Notes: generated from the sequence alone by a model not told the origin. A stretch of DNA of 16,203 nucleotides from Candidatus Albibeggiatoa sp. nov. BB20 (GCA_016744725.1 JADGDW010000042.1:1-16203); one strand, 5' to 3'; counted from the first letter of the stretch, positions 1 to 7,261 are shown. Numbers and translations: made by a program.

Positions 1-425
1 CTCCAGCAAAGCGATACGTTCTGCCGTATTTGAGTTGCCTTTCTTGTCTAAAACCTCCACAACAGCGGAATTGCGATCCCTTTATACCCCACGGCTAACA
101 CTAATATATTTACATTACTTATACATACCTTTCTGCCAATGGGTTCTATCTAAATAATACCCATCCCCCTGTCCCCCTGCTGGCAACCAACTTCCTATTA
201 ACTCAGCTATTCCATCCATATCTAAGCCATAGTTTCTGAAAAATCGTTGTAATTTGAATTGACTTGCGCCTCTCATTCAAACTGATTCGCGATATTGCTT
301 AAGTTCACGCTGTTTAACCTAACCATTCCCATTATCAGATTTGATAATAAGACAGACCTTGCAGATGACCGCTTTAAACTGCATAAATCTTCATGGAGCA
401 ATTCTAATAGATTCATGAGGCGCAT
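1..425 (-). pseudogene. IS4-type transposase relic, frameshifted and cut by the window edge
   Basis: Read on the minus strand from an ATG at 423-425, the first frame gives a transposase-like N-terminus (MRLMNLLELLHEDL, later SVNLSNIANQFE) and hits a TGA near 275. A second frame continues with FKLQRFFRNYGLDMDGIAEL and YYLDRTHWQKG, the DRTxW motif being typical of the first catalytic aspartate block of IS4-family DDE transposases. It stops near 130. A third frame gives NVNILVLAVGYKGIAIPLLW and a fourth VLDKKGNSNTAERIALLE at the window edge. At least three frame disruptions show a dead gene. The 3' part lies outside the window, so element ends and the remaining catalytic residues cannot be seen. 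Family assignment is from remembered motifs, not a search. Confidence 0.8.
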
Positions 426-498
426 ATTTTGTTGAGGAGCTTCATATGTTACTCACTTATCTTTGCTCAACTCTTGCTTTTCTTATACCTCTATTGAC

Positions 499-639
499 TT
501 ACTTTATGTCCTGTTCTGAGCCTAAACTGTTTAATTCGGCTTTGATTTCTCCTTGCCCTAATCGCTGGTGTAAAGCATGTTCATCATCAGTCAAAAGTAG
601 CAAATTGTTTAAATCAATGCAAATTGGCTCGTTTTGGTC
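499..639 (-). pseudogene. Relic of a HupH-like (hydrogenase-expression protein C-terminal domain) gene
   Basis: The minus strand reads DQNEPICIDLNNL, then a TDDEHALHQRLGQGEIKAELN block, and ends at a TAA at 499-501. This matches the intact HupH-like protein at 6851-7252 (DQNEPTCIDLNSL ... DDEHLLQQRLGKGEVRAELN) over about 43 residues. A TAA sits in frame directly before the first aspartate (640-642), and the domain's downstream GVWW part is missing, so only an internal piece survives. The plus-strand open frame over the same bases is a shadow. It lies between an IS4 relic and the lipoprotein gene. A paralog fragment is the simplest explanation. Confidence 0.7.
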
Positions 640-723
640 TTAGAAAGGTGGGTTTGTGACTTAAACAACGACTTGATAGAACTGACAATGATAGTCACTA
701 TAACTGCCAGCCCTAAAAATTAT

Positions 724-2217
724 TTAGTTCTTATTCAGTTTATCAGTCAATACCGCAAACTCTTGTTTCATCTGTAAGTTTTCAAAAATCAACAAATCAG
801 GTGTTTGCATATTTTGCAAAATCTCAAATGCTTTTTGGCTAGTACGTAATAAACCCACCAACTCACTGCTTACTGTCACAGTAGCATAAGTGTTTTCAGC
901 TATTTGCAAGTCACCAAAGGTTTTTTCGCGGGCTGTAACCATCTTTTCTCGTTGATTACTTAAATGCTCCTTATACAAATCAGCCGTTTTCAAGGTTAAT
1001 TTTTGTGCCTCTAAATTTGCTGTTAAATGCTTACGGCGGTTTGAATCATGCTCGCGACGCAATAAACTTTGTGTTGAGGCCTTGATCGTTTGTACCTCGT
1101 TTTCAATTTCAGCAATTTTAGGTATATATTTGTTATCAACATCCTGAATAAAGCTATCTTGCATATGGTATAAAATCTTGACCAGCACAACATACATGCC
1201 GTAATAGCGTTTACTAATGGTGAAATCTTCTTCACTGCTAATCGTCAACTTCATCAATTGTTCATTCACTAACTTGACGTTTTCATATACCAAACTGGCT
1301 TGCATAATATCGTCACCAACAACACTGGAAAACAATACATCGAGTTGTTCTTCAGAAAGGCGAATGCCTATTTTCTCCAAACTTCTACCAAATTCAACTT
1401 GCGATTTAGTAATTTGTTGTTCTTTATACGCAATTTGTTCCTTTGCACTTTTAATTTTTCGATCATACCCTTCAACCGTTGTCTTCCAAGTTGAATCAAG
1501 TGGCGCACCGACTTTAGCTTGACGATAATCTGCAATATTAGACTTCAGCGTTTCAATATCTTGCTCTAAACTACGGATTTTTTCTCTAATTTGGTTACTC
1601 TCTGATAAAGAAAGAATTTCAACCGCTTCGTCTAGTAACTTATCAAGATCACTCTTGGTACTTTTCTTTGACTCTCCAATCCAACTTGTATCAGGTAAGG
1701 TTTTGCGCTTTTCTTCAAGGGCTAATACTTTGTTCAGACGTGGCGTAAGACCTTGCCAAATTTGTCCAAAATAAGGGTTACGGCCTGCTTGTTGTGTTGC
1801 CTCTTTATCAGGTTCAGCAGGGCCTGTTTCCAAGCCAACATATCCACCGACAGAATCTTTAGTTTTATTCCATAAATCAGCTGTTGAGCCTTTGGTTTTA
1901 TCCCACCACGAATTATCATCAGGATTACGATCAGTTCCTGCTTCTTCATTCACTACAGCAACTTCAGGTATTTTTGGTTTAGTCGGCTGTGTTTCAATAA
2001 CAGATTCTGCAACGGATTCTGCTGTTGGTGGTCTACCCCATAATGAGCCAGCTGAGTCTTTTTTAGCCTCTTTAACCTCATTGACTTCAATTACTTTCTC
2101 TTCAACTATATCAGGCTGAGTTATTTTAGGCTTAGAAGTATCACCAGATGGAATAACGGGCTTTGTTTGACAAGCAGCCATCAAAAAAATCATGCAAAAT
2201 ATGAGATACCATTTCAT
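724..2217 (-). CDS. Putative lipoprotein with long coiled-coil region, unknown function
   Basis: This 497-residue protein was not recognised as a named family. It begins with a lipoprotein signal: hydrophobic residues 4-15, then the lipobox LMAAC with the acylated cysteine at 16. Glutamine at +2 fits sorting to the outer membrane. Residues about 17-180 are Pro/Lys/Glu/Asp-rich and probably disordered, with Trp-containing patches (SLWGRPP, NSWWDKTKG, ADLWNKTKD). Residues about 185-290 and 360-435 are strongly heptad-like and should form coiled coils; 335-355 is more hydrophobic. The ATG at 2215-2217 has an AAGGGA ribosome-binding site about 8 bases upstream. It runs in the same direction as the RoxA-like cytochrome gene at 3097-5208, but an IS630 relic and about 880 bp separate them, so co-transcription is doubtful. 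A structural or scaffolding envelope role is only inference. Confidence 0.75.
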   Translation of the reverse strand: MKWYLIFCMIFLMAACQTKPVIPSGDTSKPKITQPDIVEEKVIEVNEVKEAKKDSAGSLWGRPPTAESVAESVIETQPTKPKIPEVAVVNEEAGTDRNPDDNSWWDKTKGSTADLWNKTKDSVGGYVGLETGPAEPDKEATQQAGRNPYFGQIWQGLTPRLNKVLALEEKRKTLPDTSWIGESKKSTKSDLDKLLDEAVEILSLSESNQIREKIRSLEQDIETLKSNIADYRQAKVGAPLDSTWKTTVEGYDRKIKSAKEQIAYKEQQITKSQVEFGRSLEKIGIRLSEEQLDVLFSSVVGDDIMQASLVYENVKLVNEQLMKLTISSEEDFTISKRYYGMYVVLVKILYHMQDSFIQDVDNKYIPKIAEIENEVQTIKASTQSLLRREHDSNRRKHLTANLEAQKLTLKTADLYKEHLSNQREKMVTAREKTFGDLQIAENTYATVTVSSELVGLLRTSQKAFEILQNMQTPDLLIFENLQMKQEFAVLTDKLNKN

Positions 2218-2556
2218 TATTAAATCCCTTGTGTTTTTCCCAAAAATGATAAATTAACTACTAGGCTGGGTTATTTCACCAACGTAATAGACGTGACAGC
2301 CTGAATTCATATATCACATTGTTCTTGCAAAGATTTAACAAAAAAATATTGTTATATTTGAAATTCAGCAGACTGTAACGTTGCTTCTAATTCTGCTAGT
2401 CTTTTAAGGGATTGTAAAGCTTTATGTCTAAGTGCTAATCCTAAATACATTGAGCGTTTATTTTGTCTTCGAGACTGAGTGCTATTTTACGATTTCTAGT
2501 TAGGAATTTATATATTTCTATTCGGGGTGCGTAAGGTGGGCTGCTTAAGCAACTGT
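2218..2556. other. Gene-free stretch with a small possible coding relic
   Basis: This 339-base stretch lies between the lipoprotein start and the left end of an IS630-type relic. No full gene is visible. On the minus strand, 2352-2450 encodes a 32-residue peptide that looks protein-like (MYLGLALRHKALQSLKRLAE, continuing with charged helical sequence) and ends in TAA. It has no good ribosome-binding site and a stop a few codons upstream, so it may be the tail of a lost gene. A perfect 10-base palindrome TGCTTAAGCA (2542-2551) lies just outside the IS end. The upstream region of the lipoprotein gene (minus strand) must hold its promoter, but no convincing -35/-10 pair was found. Confidence 0.4.
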
Positions 2557-3033
2557 TATAGTCAATTCCATAACCAGTTATAATTAATGATAAAGGAATA
2601 AAAGCAGATGAGTATAGGATATAGTGAAGGCTTAAGAGAGCGGGTAATAGAGTTTATATGAACAGGTGGCAAAGTAAAAGATGCGATACAAATATTTAAA
2701 GTAAGTGCGATGAGTATAAGCCGCTGGAGAAGAAAGAAAACGCAGTATGGTCATGTGAAGAATAAAAAATAGACAGTGTGGTTTAGAAAGGTCAATCGAG
2801 AACAATTGCGGTCAGAGATAGGAGAATATTTTGGCGTATCGGCAAGCACTATCCACAGGAATTTAACAGCGTTAAACATCGTGTATAACCCCCCCCTTTG
2901 ACTATAACCCTATTAAACATTGTTGGACTGCTCTTAAACGTAATACTAGAAATATTCGACATAGCGTTAATGATATCTCTAAAGCCATTTCTATGACCTT
3001 AAAATAATACCATACCATGAGGGTTCTACTATA
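2557..3033 (+). mobile_element. Internally deleted IS630-type element
   Basis: The left end TATAGTCAATTCC (from 2557) is matched in inverted orientation by GGGTTCTACTATA (3021-3033). The corresponding right end of the second copy, GGATTTGACTATA (5903-5915), is a better match to the left end. TA-flanked termini fit the TA target preference of the IS630/Tc1/mariner superfamily. At about 477 bp against roughly 1 kb or more for a full element, it is a non-autonomous, MITE-sized derivative that retains only the transposase N- and C-terminal pieces. Confidence 0.7.
2608..3007 (+). pseudogene. IS630-family transposase remnant (N- and C-terminal pieces joined)
   Basis: From the ATG at 2608 the frame gives MSIGYSEGLRERVIEFI, a TGA, then GGKVKDAIQIFKVSAMSISR, a helix-turn-helix N-terminus typical of IS630 transposases. 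A TAG interrupts it again, and it resumes as EIGEYFGVSASTIHRNLTAL. A run of eight cytosines (2889-2896) marks the deletion junction. From about 2900 another frame encodes the C-terminus (DYNPIKHCWTALKRNTRNIR, ending MTLK and TAA at 3005-3007). The segment 2900-3024 is about 96% identical to 5782-5906. The catalytic glutamate of the IEHCW motif seen in the other copy is lysine here, and the whole catalytic core is deleted. Certainly inactive. Confidence 0.85.
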
Positions 3034-3096
3034 TACAACAAGACGTTGGCACATTGCGAGGGACGCACCCACACAATGCACTCAATGACTATTACA

Positions 3097-5208
3097 TTAC
3101 AAAGTTTTCAAATACTCTATTAATGCTCGTCGCTCTTCAACTTCTAAGAAACGCCCAATAATGCCTTTCCCTTTGCCATGACTAAACTCATGTCCAATAT
3201 TTAAGCTACCGGATTGTGAAGTATCAACTTTAGAAAAATAATTATTTCTGTACGAGATATAACCCACGTTAAGCGGGTCAAATTCTAAATAACCGAGGTA
3301 AAACGCTACCGTTCGCTCTGCTGCTGGCGACAACAAGTCGTACAGATTAGGCACAGAGCCGTTATGTAGGAAAGGTGCGGTTGCCCAAATGCCATTGAGC
3401 GGACGAACACGGTAACCTTCAAAAGCACGCAAGCAGTTAATGGTATAGCCATTCATTTTGGCTTGTTCTGCTGGTGGAATCTTTTCTTCCTTATACTTGG
3501 CATCCGCAACTTCTTGCACAACTGCGCCTAGTGCGGCAGCATAAGAAACTTCTTGTTTTTTGCCCGTATTTTCGGATTTGACTAGAACTTCTTCACATTC
3601 TCCTCCCTTGAAAGGTATATTAGGATTAGCAGGTTTTTCAGCAATTTTTTGTATATAAACTTTCGTATCAATACCCAGTCCATCAATATCAACTTTGCGC
3701 GTTGCTAAAATTTTCGATTGCGCTGGGTCAGTACCAACATCATAGACTTTCAGGTTTAATAAATGTAAATCGGTTTCAACCGTCGTTGGCGCTTTATCCC
3801 AATATTGTGCATCCCAAATTTCTTCTGAATCCAATGGCGGTAAGTGACAGCTTTGGCACAGTTCTTTGTACAATGTTTCACCCTTTTTCGCCTGTTTTCC
3901 ATCAATTTTACCTAAAATGTCTTCTGGCCATTTCGGTGCCTGTAAACCACCAAAGTGTTTCTTGTCAAATGGACGCTCTTTACCAGCTAATAACTGCTCC
4001 ATATCATAAAGATTACGAACACGAACAGTGGATTCAAAGTCTTTAGTAAAGTCAAGATGAGCGACAGTCCCTAGTGCTTCACCCGCGTTGCGCACCATTG
4101 GTTGCATGATAGAACCATCATATTGTACCCAATTGAACCATGAAGTAGTCCAAATAAAGGGGTAATTAACAGGGGCATCAGTGGGTTTATTATTGTCGAC
4201 TTTTTTAGCATCTGAAGCGAATACAGTGTTACCAATGCGGTTAAGTGCATCCAGTCTGGCATAGCCCTCTTGAAGAGAATTCAAGAAATTAGGATTATTA
4301 AATACGTAAAGTCTGAATGCCTGATAAATTTTTCTACCTAAATTAGCAAGCCCTTTTAAGTCCTTGTCTATTGTTAAATCGAAAATGTTCAGCTTCCAGT
4401 CAGCTTTTTTAAAATCTTTTTCAAACTTTTTAAATTCCTTTTCTGCCTGTTTTAGCAATTTGACCAATTCATCTGAACCTGGACCTTGTTTTATTTCTTC
4501 CACTACGACCTGAATAGCTTCGTCAACTAATTGACCAATATAGCGTGTAAGTGCTACATGCAGCATTTTACGCGTCTTATTGTTGTACTTTTCTTTTAAA
4601 ACGACTTTAGCAAAGCGCTCAAAACGCTCTTCAGCTAGCCAGGTTTCGACCACTGCAAGCAATAACACAGTATTGAAAGAAATCAAGTTAATCGTTGCAG
4701 GTCCACCATCGTAGAGAATATGGGTATTTTTATAAGTCATCTGCCCAGTATGACAAGCCGCACATGTTAAACCTAAAGCACTGTAAGGACCTGGATAACC
4801 TGCTTGTTTCCAAGCTTCAGCATCTTCTGCAAAACCAACAGGTAAGCCGTGTGGGTTGTTCTCTTCAGATTTTTTGCTGGGGATAAATCCAAAATTAGCT
4901 AAGTAATTCGCATTAGAAAAAGGAGCGGATTCATTTTTAATATCTTCATAAATACTATTAAATTTTTTGGGAGTAATTTCTCCTTTTAAAGAAACAAGAA
5001 CAGGCTGCTCTAATGCCACAAACCATTCAAGGGGTGTAGGCACAGTCAGGTTCCCTTGTGAAGTGTGGTGATACCAATGCTGCTCTTTGTCAGTCCAGTT
5101 TTGTTCTAACCAAACGGTTTTTTTGTCTGGCACTGGTTCGGACAGTGCTGGCTGGGCTGTAAACAAAGCCATCAGCAGGGTGATGAGAATAAACACGTTG
5201 CTCTTCAT
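3097..5208 (-). CDS. RoxA-like secreted di-haem c-type cytochrome (peroxidase/oxygenase superfamily)
   Basis: The product has 703 residues. The ATG at 5206-5208 is chosen over a TTG 14 codons upstream because a clean signal peptide starts there (MKSNVFILITLLMALFTAQPALS, probable cleavage before EPVPDKK). GGAA lies about 8 bases upstream. Two CxxCH covalent-haem motifs are visible: CAACH at residues 149-153 and CQSCH at 451-455. The C-terminal block RPLNGIWATAPFLHNGSVPN is a hallmark of the di-haem peroxidase/RoxA superfamily. At about 680 mature residues it is twice the length of classical bacterial cytochrome c peroxidase (about 330) and matches rubber oxygenase RoxA (about 650). Likely periplasmic or secreted, needing the Ccm haem-attachment system. 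A Lys-rich helical segment at about 215-300 is absent from the paralog at 13269-15851. RoxA-like oxygenase versus peroxidase activity cannot be decided from motifs; the substrate is unknown. Confidence 0.85.
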   Translation of the reverse strand: MKSNVFILITLLMALFTAQPALSEPVPDKKTVWLEQNWTDKEQHWYHHTSQGNLTVPTPLEWFVALEQPVLVSLKGEITPKKFNSIYEDIKNESAPFSNANYLANFGFIPSKKSEENNPHGLPVGFAEDAEAWKQAGYPGPYSALGLTCAACHTGQMTYKNTHILYDGGPATINLISFNTVLLLAVVETWLAEERFERFAKVVLKEKYNNKTRKMLHVALTRYIGQLVDEAIQVVVEEIKQGPGSDELVKLLKQAEKEFKKFEKDFKKADWKLNIFDLTIDKDLKGLANLGRKIYQAFRLYVFNNPNFLNSLQEGYARLDALNRIGNTVFASDAKKVDNNKPTDAPVNYPFIWTTSWFNWVQYDGSIMQPMVRNAGEALGTVAHLDFTKDFESTVRVRNLYDMEQLLAGKERPFDKKHFGGLQAPKWPEDILGKIDGKQAKKGETLYKELCQSCHLPPLDSEEIWDAQYWDKAPTTVETDLHLLNLKVYDVGTDPAQSKILATRKVDIDGLGIDTKVYIQKIAEKPANPNIPFKGGECEEVLVKSENTGKKQEVSYAAALGAVVQEVADAKYKEEKIPPAEQAKMNGYTINCLRAFEGYRVRPLNGIWATAPFLHNGSVPNLYDLLSPAAERTVAFYLGYLEFDPLNVGYISYRNNYFSKVDTSQSGSLNIGHEFSHGKGKGIIGRFLEVEERRALIEYLKTL

Positions 5209-5501
5209 GATAATTCCATATGTTGGTGAGAAGTTAAACGCTATGTGCAAAATTTAATTATTAACATTTTACGTTTGACACTTATAAACTGACGCTCACT
5301 ACAAAATTATTGCAGTCGCCAGCACCACTATTGTAAGAAGCAAAATTATCATTGTAAATACAACTAAAGTCGTATTGCTATTAGCTGACTTTTATGCTTG
5401 CAGTGGAATTAACAAAGCCAAAGTAATGCAAAAAGTACAACAAGCCTTTATTAACGCAAAACAAAATACTTTGCAGATTACTACGCCCACCCGTTTCATT
5501 T
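5209..5501. other. Intergenic stretch upstream of the RoxA-like gene, with a possible coding relic
   Basis: This 293-base stretch separates the cytochrome start (minus strand) from the second IS630 relic. A plus-strand frame is open from 5288 to a TAG at 5501-5503 (71 codons), reading DAHYKIIAVASTTIVRSKII and later LLLADFYACSGINKAKVMQK. It is protein-like but has no convincing start codon or ribosome-binding site, and the IS relic begins where it stops. It may be the remains of a gene interrupted by the element. No similarity was recognised. A promoter for the cytochrome gene should lie here on the minus strand, but no clear consensus pair was found. Confidence 0.3.
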
Positions 5502-5889
5502 AGTTGGGTAGAAAAAGGACAACAATTAGCTTTAGTTATCTCTGGTAAACGTAAACGCCAAATCAGGGTTGTTGAATGGAGAGATTATCGAACCTATTAC
5601 CTTTGAAGGTAGTTGTAACAAGCATGTCATAGAAGCTTACTTTAAAGATGCCTTACTTCCCTCTCTTGGGCGGGGCTTCACTATAGTCCTTGATAATGCC
5701 TCTTTTCACAAATCCAAAACTTTAGCTCAAATTGTTGAACAACATGGATGCCGATTACTATTTTTACCACCCTATTCTCCTGACTATAACTCTATTGAAC
5801 ATTGTTGGGCTGCTCTTAAACGTAATACTAGAAATATTCGACGTAGCGTTAATGATATCTCTAAAGCCATTTCTATGACCTTAAAATAA
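5502..5889 (+). pseudogene. IS630-family transposase, 5'-truncated and frameshifted
   Basis: The frame from 5502 reads SWVEKGQQLALVISGKRKRQ and shifts at about 5562-5569 into LLNGEIIEPITFEG. This continues through the DDE core VLDNASFHK (second catalytic aspartate), LLFLPPYSPDYNSIEHCW (catalytic glutamate) and ends with MTLK and TAA at 5887-5889. The N-terminal helix-turn-helix region and the first catalytic aspartate block are missing, so it cannot transpose. The C-terminal 125 bp are about 96% identical to the copy at 2900-3024. The right terminus GGATTTGACTATA (5903-5915) is intact; no left end was found upstream. The TTG at 5569 that opens the longest frame is not a real start. Confidence 0.85.
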
Positions 5890-5902
5890 TACCACACCAT
5901 GA

Positions 5903-5916
5903 GGATTTGACTATAA
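5903..5916 (+). repeat. Right terminal inverted repeat of the IS630 relic
   Basis: GGATTTGACTATAA is the inverted counterpart of the left end TTATAGTCAATTCC at 2556-2569 (one mismatch). It defines the outer boundary of this IS630-type element and borders the first copy of the 70-bp direct repeat by only a few bases. Confidence 0.65.
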
Positions 5917-5920
5917 AATA

Positions 5921-5990
5921 GGATTGAAAGATGGCCAAGATAAAAAATCCTGTCTATCCAGTCATCTATATAATCTTGTTCTAAAACCAA
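5921..5990 (+). repeat. 70-bp dispersed direct repeat, copy 1
   Basis: This copy runs from GGATTGAAAGAT to TTCTAAAACCAA and matches 6675-6744 at 63 of 70 positions without gaps, with most differences in the short central part (around 5971-5980). The two copies bracket the toxin-antitoxin locus. The conserved core AAGATAAAAAATCCTGTCTA looks like a dispersed genomic repeat. Whether it is a mobile-cassette boundary is unknown. Confidence 0.85.
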
Positions 5991-6018
5991 GCCAAGTCAT
6001 GGGATAATAATAAAGAGC

Positions 6019-6045
6019 TATAATTAGATTGAATAAATAATGGAG
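6019..6045 (+). promoter_or_regulatory. Putative -10 box and ribosome-binding site of the antitoxin gene
   Basis: A perfect TATAAT at 6019-6024 lies 30 bases before the antitoxin ATG, and TGGAG at 6041-6045 gives a Shine-Dalgarno match 8 bases upstream of it. No good -35 hexamer is found at the right distance (GTCATG at 5996-6001), so this may be weak or activator-dependent. Toxin-antitoxin promoters are commonly autoregulated by the antitoxin. No operator palindrome was confirmed. Confidence 0.45.
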
Positions 6046-6053
6046 TATGAAAG

Positions 6054-6287
6054 ATGCAACAAATATCCATATCATTGCCTGATGAACTCATGGCAAAAAT
6101 GAAAATGCTAATACCTCAACAGCAATATAATCATATAGTTGTTCAGCTATTAGAAAAAGAGTTACAAATGCGAGAAACGACGTTATATCAAGCTGCCTGC
6201 GAAGCTGAAGCTGACGAAATGCTTAATCAAGAAATGTCAGACTGGAATGTGGCAATAAACGACGGTATTGAACATGAAGCGTGGTGA
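6054..6287 (+). CDS. Antitoxin of a MazF/PemK-type toxin-antitoxin pair
   Basis: This 77-residue acidic protein starts MQQISISLPDELMAKMKMLI. A short beta strand followed by a helix (ISLPDELMAKM) resembles the ribbon-helix-helix DNA-binding fold of CopG/Arc-type antitoxins. The C-terminal half (about 40-77) is Glu/Asp-rich, as expected for the segment that wraps and neutralises the toxin. The ATG at 6054 has a GGAG site 8 bases upstream and a TATAAT box. Its end overlaps the toxin reading frame by 14 bp (6274-6287), the usual arrangement for translationally coupled modules. The partner toxin carries a nonsense codon, so this antitoxin is apparently an orphan and may survive as a regulator or by acting on other toxins in the genome. 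Classification as antitoxin rests mainly on its size and the downstream PemK-type frame. Confidence 0.8.
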   Translation: MQQISISLPDELMAKMKMLIPQQQYNHIVVQLLEKELQMRETTLYQAACEAEADEMLNQEMSDWNVAINDGIEHEAW

Positions 6288-6597
6288 TATTTACTGGGTT
6301 AATTTAGAACCAACACAAGGCTCTGAAATTCGAAAAAAACGCCCCTGCGTAGTTGTTGGTGCAACACCCATTAATTGAGCCAGATGCACTATAATTGTCG
6401 TGCCACTATCAACAGCCGCAAAATCTCATCCACCAATTACAATCCCAGTAAACTGCTTAGGTAAACAAGCTGTTGCGGTTTGTGACCAAATTAGAGCAGT
6501 AGATAAAACCAGATTATTGAAACAAGAAGGCTGTTTATCTCAACTAGACCTTAACTCACTTAATGATGCTCTCAAGCAAGTATTATCACTTAGCTAA
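6274..6597 (+). pseudogene. MazF/PemK-type endoribonuclease toxin interrupted by an in-frame stop
   Basis: From the ATG at 6274 the frame encodes MKRGDIYWVNLEPTQGSEI and then RKKRPCVVVG, the highly conserved N-terminus of PemK/MazF mRNA interferases including the GSE(I)xKxRP motif. A TGA at 6376-6378 (codon 35) stops it. The same frame then runs open to TAA at 6595-6597 with the expected remaining fold (TIIVVPLSTAAKSHPPITIP, AVCDQIRAVDKTRLL). The total of 107 residues plus stop equals a full-length toxin. A single CGA-to-TGA change would explain the stop. No frameshift is seen, so decay is recent, or a sequencing error or stop-codon readthrough is involved. When intact, such toxins cleave mRNA at short specific sequences in the cytoplasm. 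Confidence 0.85.
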
Positions 6598-6674
6598 AAC
6601 CAAATTCAAACAAGCCCAAGACTGATAATAATGTTGTGTGGGAAAATGAGAATGTGTTTTGAACAGAATCTAAC

Positions 6675-6744
6675 GGATTGAAAGATAGTCAAGATAAAAA
6701 ATCCTGTCTATCCAATCACCCGTTTAATCTTGTTCTAAAACCAA
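6675..6744 (+). repeat. 70-bp dispersed direct repeat, copy 2
   Basis: This is the second copy of the repeat at 5921-5990, in the same orientation, with 7 mismatches in 70 positions. It lies 77 bp after the end of the toxin frame. The 6598-6850 stretch around it holds no gene that could be recognised. Confidence 0.85.
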
Positions 6745-6850
6745 TTTCACTGAAGAACTGCTTAACTCATGTTACGCAAAAAAATTCGCGCTCACGAACA
6801 ATTAATAATTTACAAAACCATTTATATAACGTAACTCATTGATTTATTTT

Positions 6851-7252
6851 CTACAAAATATTATCTGCATAAGGTAAGTTATTTATAAGTTGTTCTAAAC
6901 TTGCTTTTACATCGTCAACTTGTGATTTTAAAATATCGGGAATCCAGGTAATTTCTAGATATTGATTGGTTTTCTGATTTTCTGCGTTGAAATGTTCAAT
7001 CCACCATACGCCACTGACATGTGTTTCCCAAATCTGACTTATGCCTAAACTATTTAATTCAGCACGCACTTCACCTTTGCCCAATCGTTGTTGCAACAAG
7101 TGTTCATCATCAGGCGAAAATGGCAAACTGTTTAAATCAATACACGTTGGTTCATTTTGATCTAATAATTTTTGCAAAGCGTGCTGTATCTCATTTAATA
7201 GCGGAGACACATTGCCTGTGGTATTTTCTGGATGTATAGGAATCGTTGTCAT
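6851..7252 (-). CDS. HupH/HyaF-like protein (hydrogenase expression protein C-terminal domain)
   Basis: The product is 133 residues from the ATG at 7250-7252; a TTG two codons earlier (7256-7258) has slightly better spacing from an AGG and is possible. The conserved block LGKGEVRAELNSLGISQIWE, then THVSGVWWIEHFN and LEITWIPDIL, matches my recollection of the HupH C-terminal domain, found twice in E. coli HyaF (about 285 residues) and in HupH. These proteins assist maturation of membrane-bound uptake [NiFe] hydrogenase, perhaps at the FeS small subunit. Here only one domain is present, with a short hydrophilic N-terminus and no signal peptide, so it is probably cytoplasmic. No hydrogenase genes are in the window, so its role is uncertain. 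A decayed relative lies at 499-639. Confidence 0.7.
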   Translation of the reverse strand: MTTIPIHPENTTGNVSPLLNEIQHALQKLLDQNEPTCIDLNSLPFSPDDEHLLQQRLGKGEVRAELNSLGISQIWETHVSGVWWIEHFNAENQKTNQYLEITWIPDILKSQVDDVKASLEQLINNLPYADNIL

Positions 7253-7261
7253 TGTCAATTT

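Noticed and set aside
446..643. Plus-strand 65-codon open frame
   Set aside because: It is antisense to the HupH-like relic, whose minus-strand translation matches the intact paralog.
691..716. Palindrome ATAGTCACTAT followed by ACTGCCAGCCCTAA, resembling MITE parts
   Set aside because: Only short pieces match the MITE copies, and order and spacing do not agree; it could be a degraded copy but this is not demonstrable.
3050..3082. GCATTG/CAATG hairpin near the end of the first cytochrome gene as a terminator
   Set aside because: The stem is only 5-6 bp with a long loop and no T run on the relevant strand.
3097..5208. Labelling the di-haem proteins as classical cytochrome c peroxidase (CcpA)
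   Set aside because: They share haem motifs and the LHNGSVPNL block, but are twice the length of CcpA and match the large RoxA-like group better.
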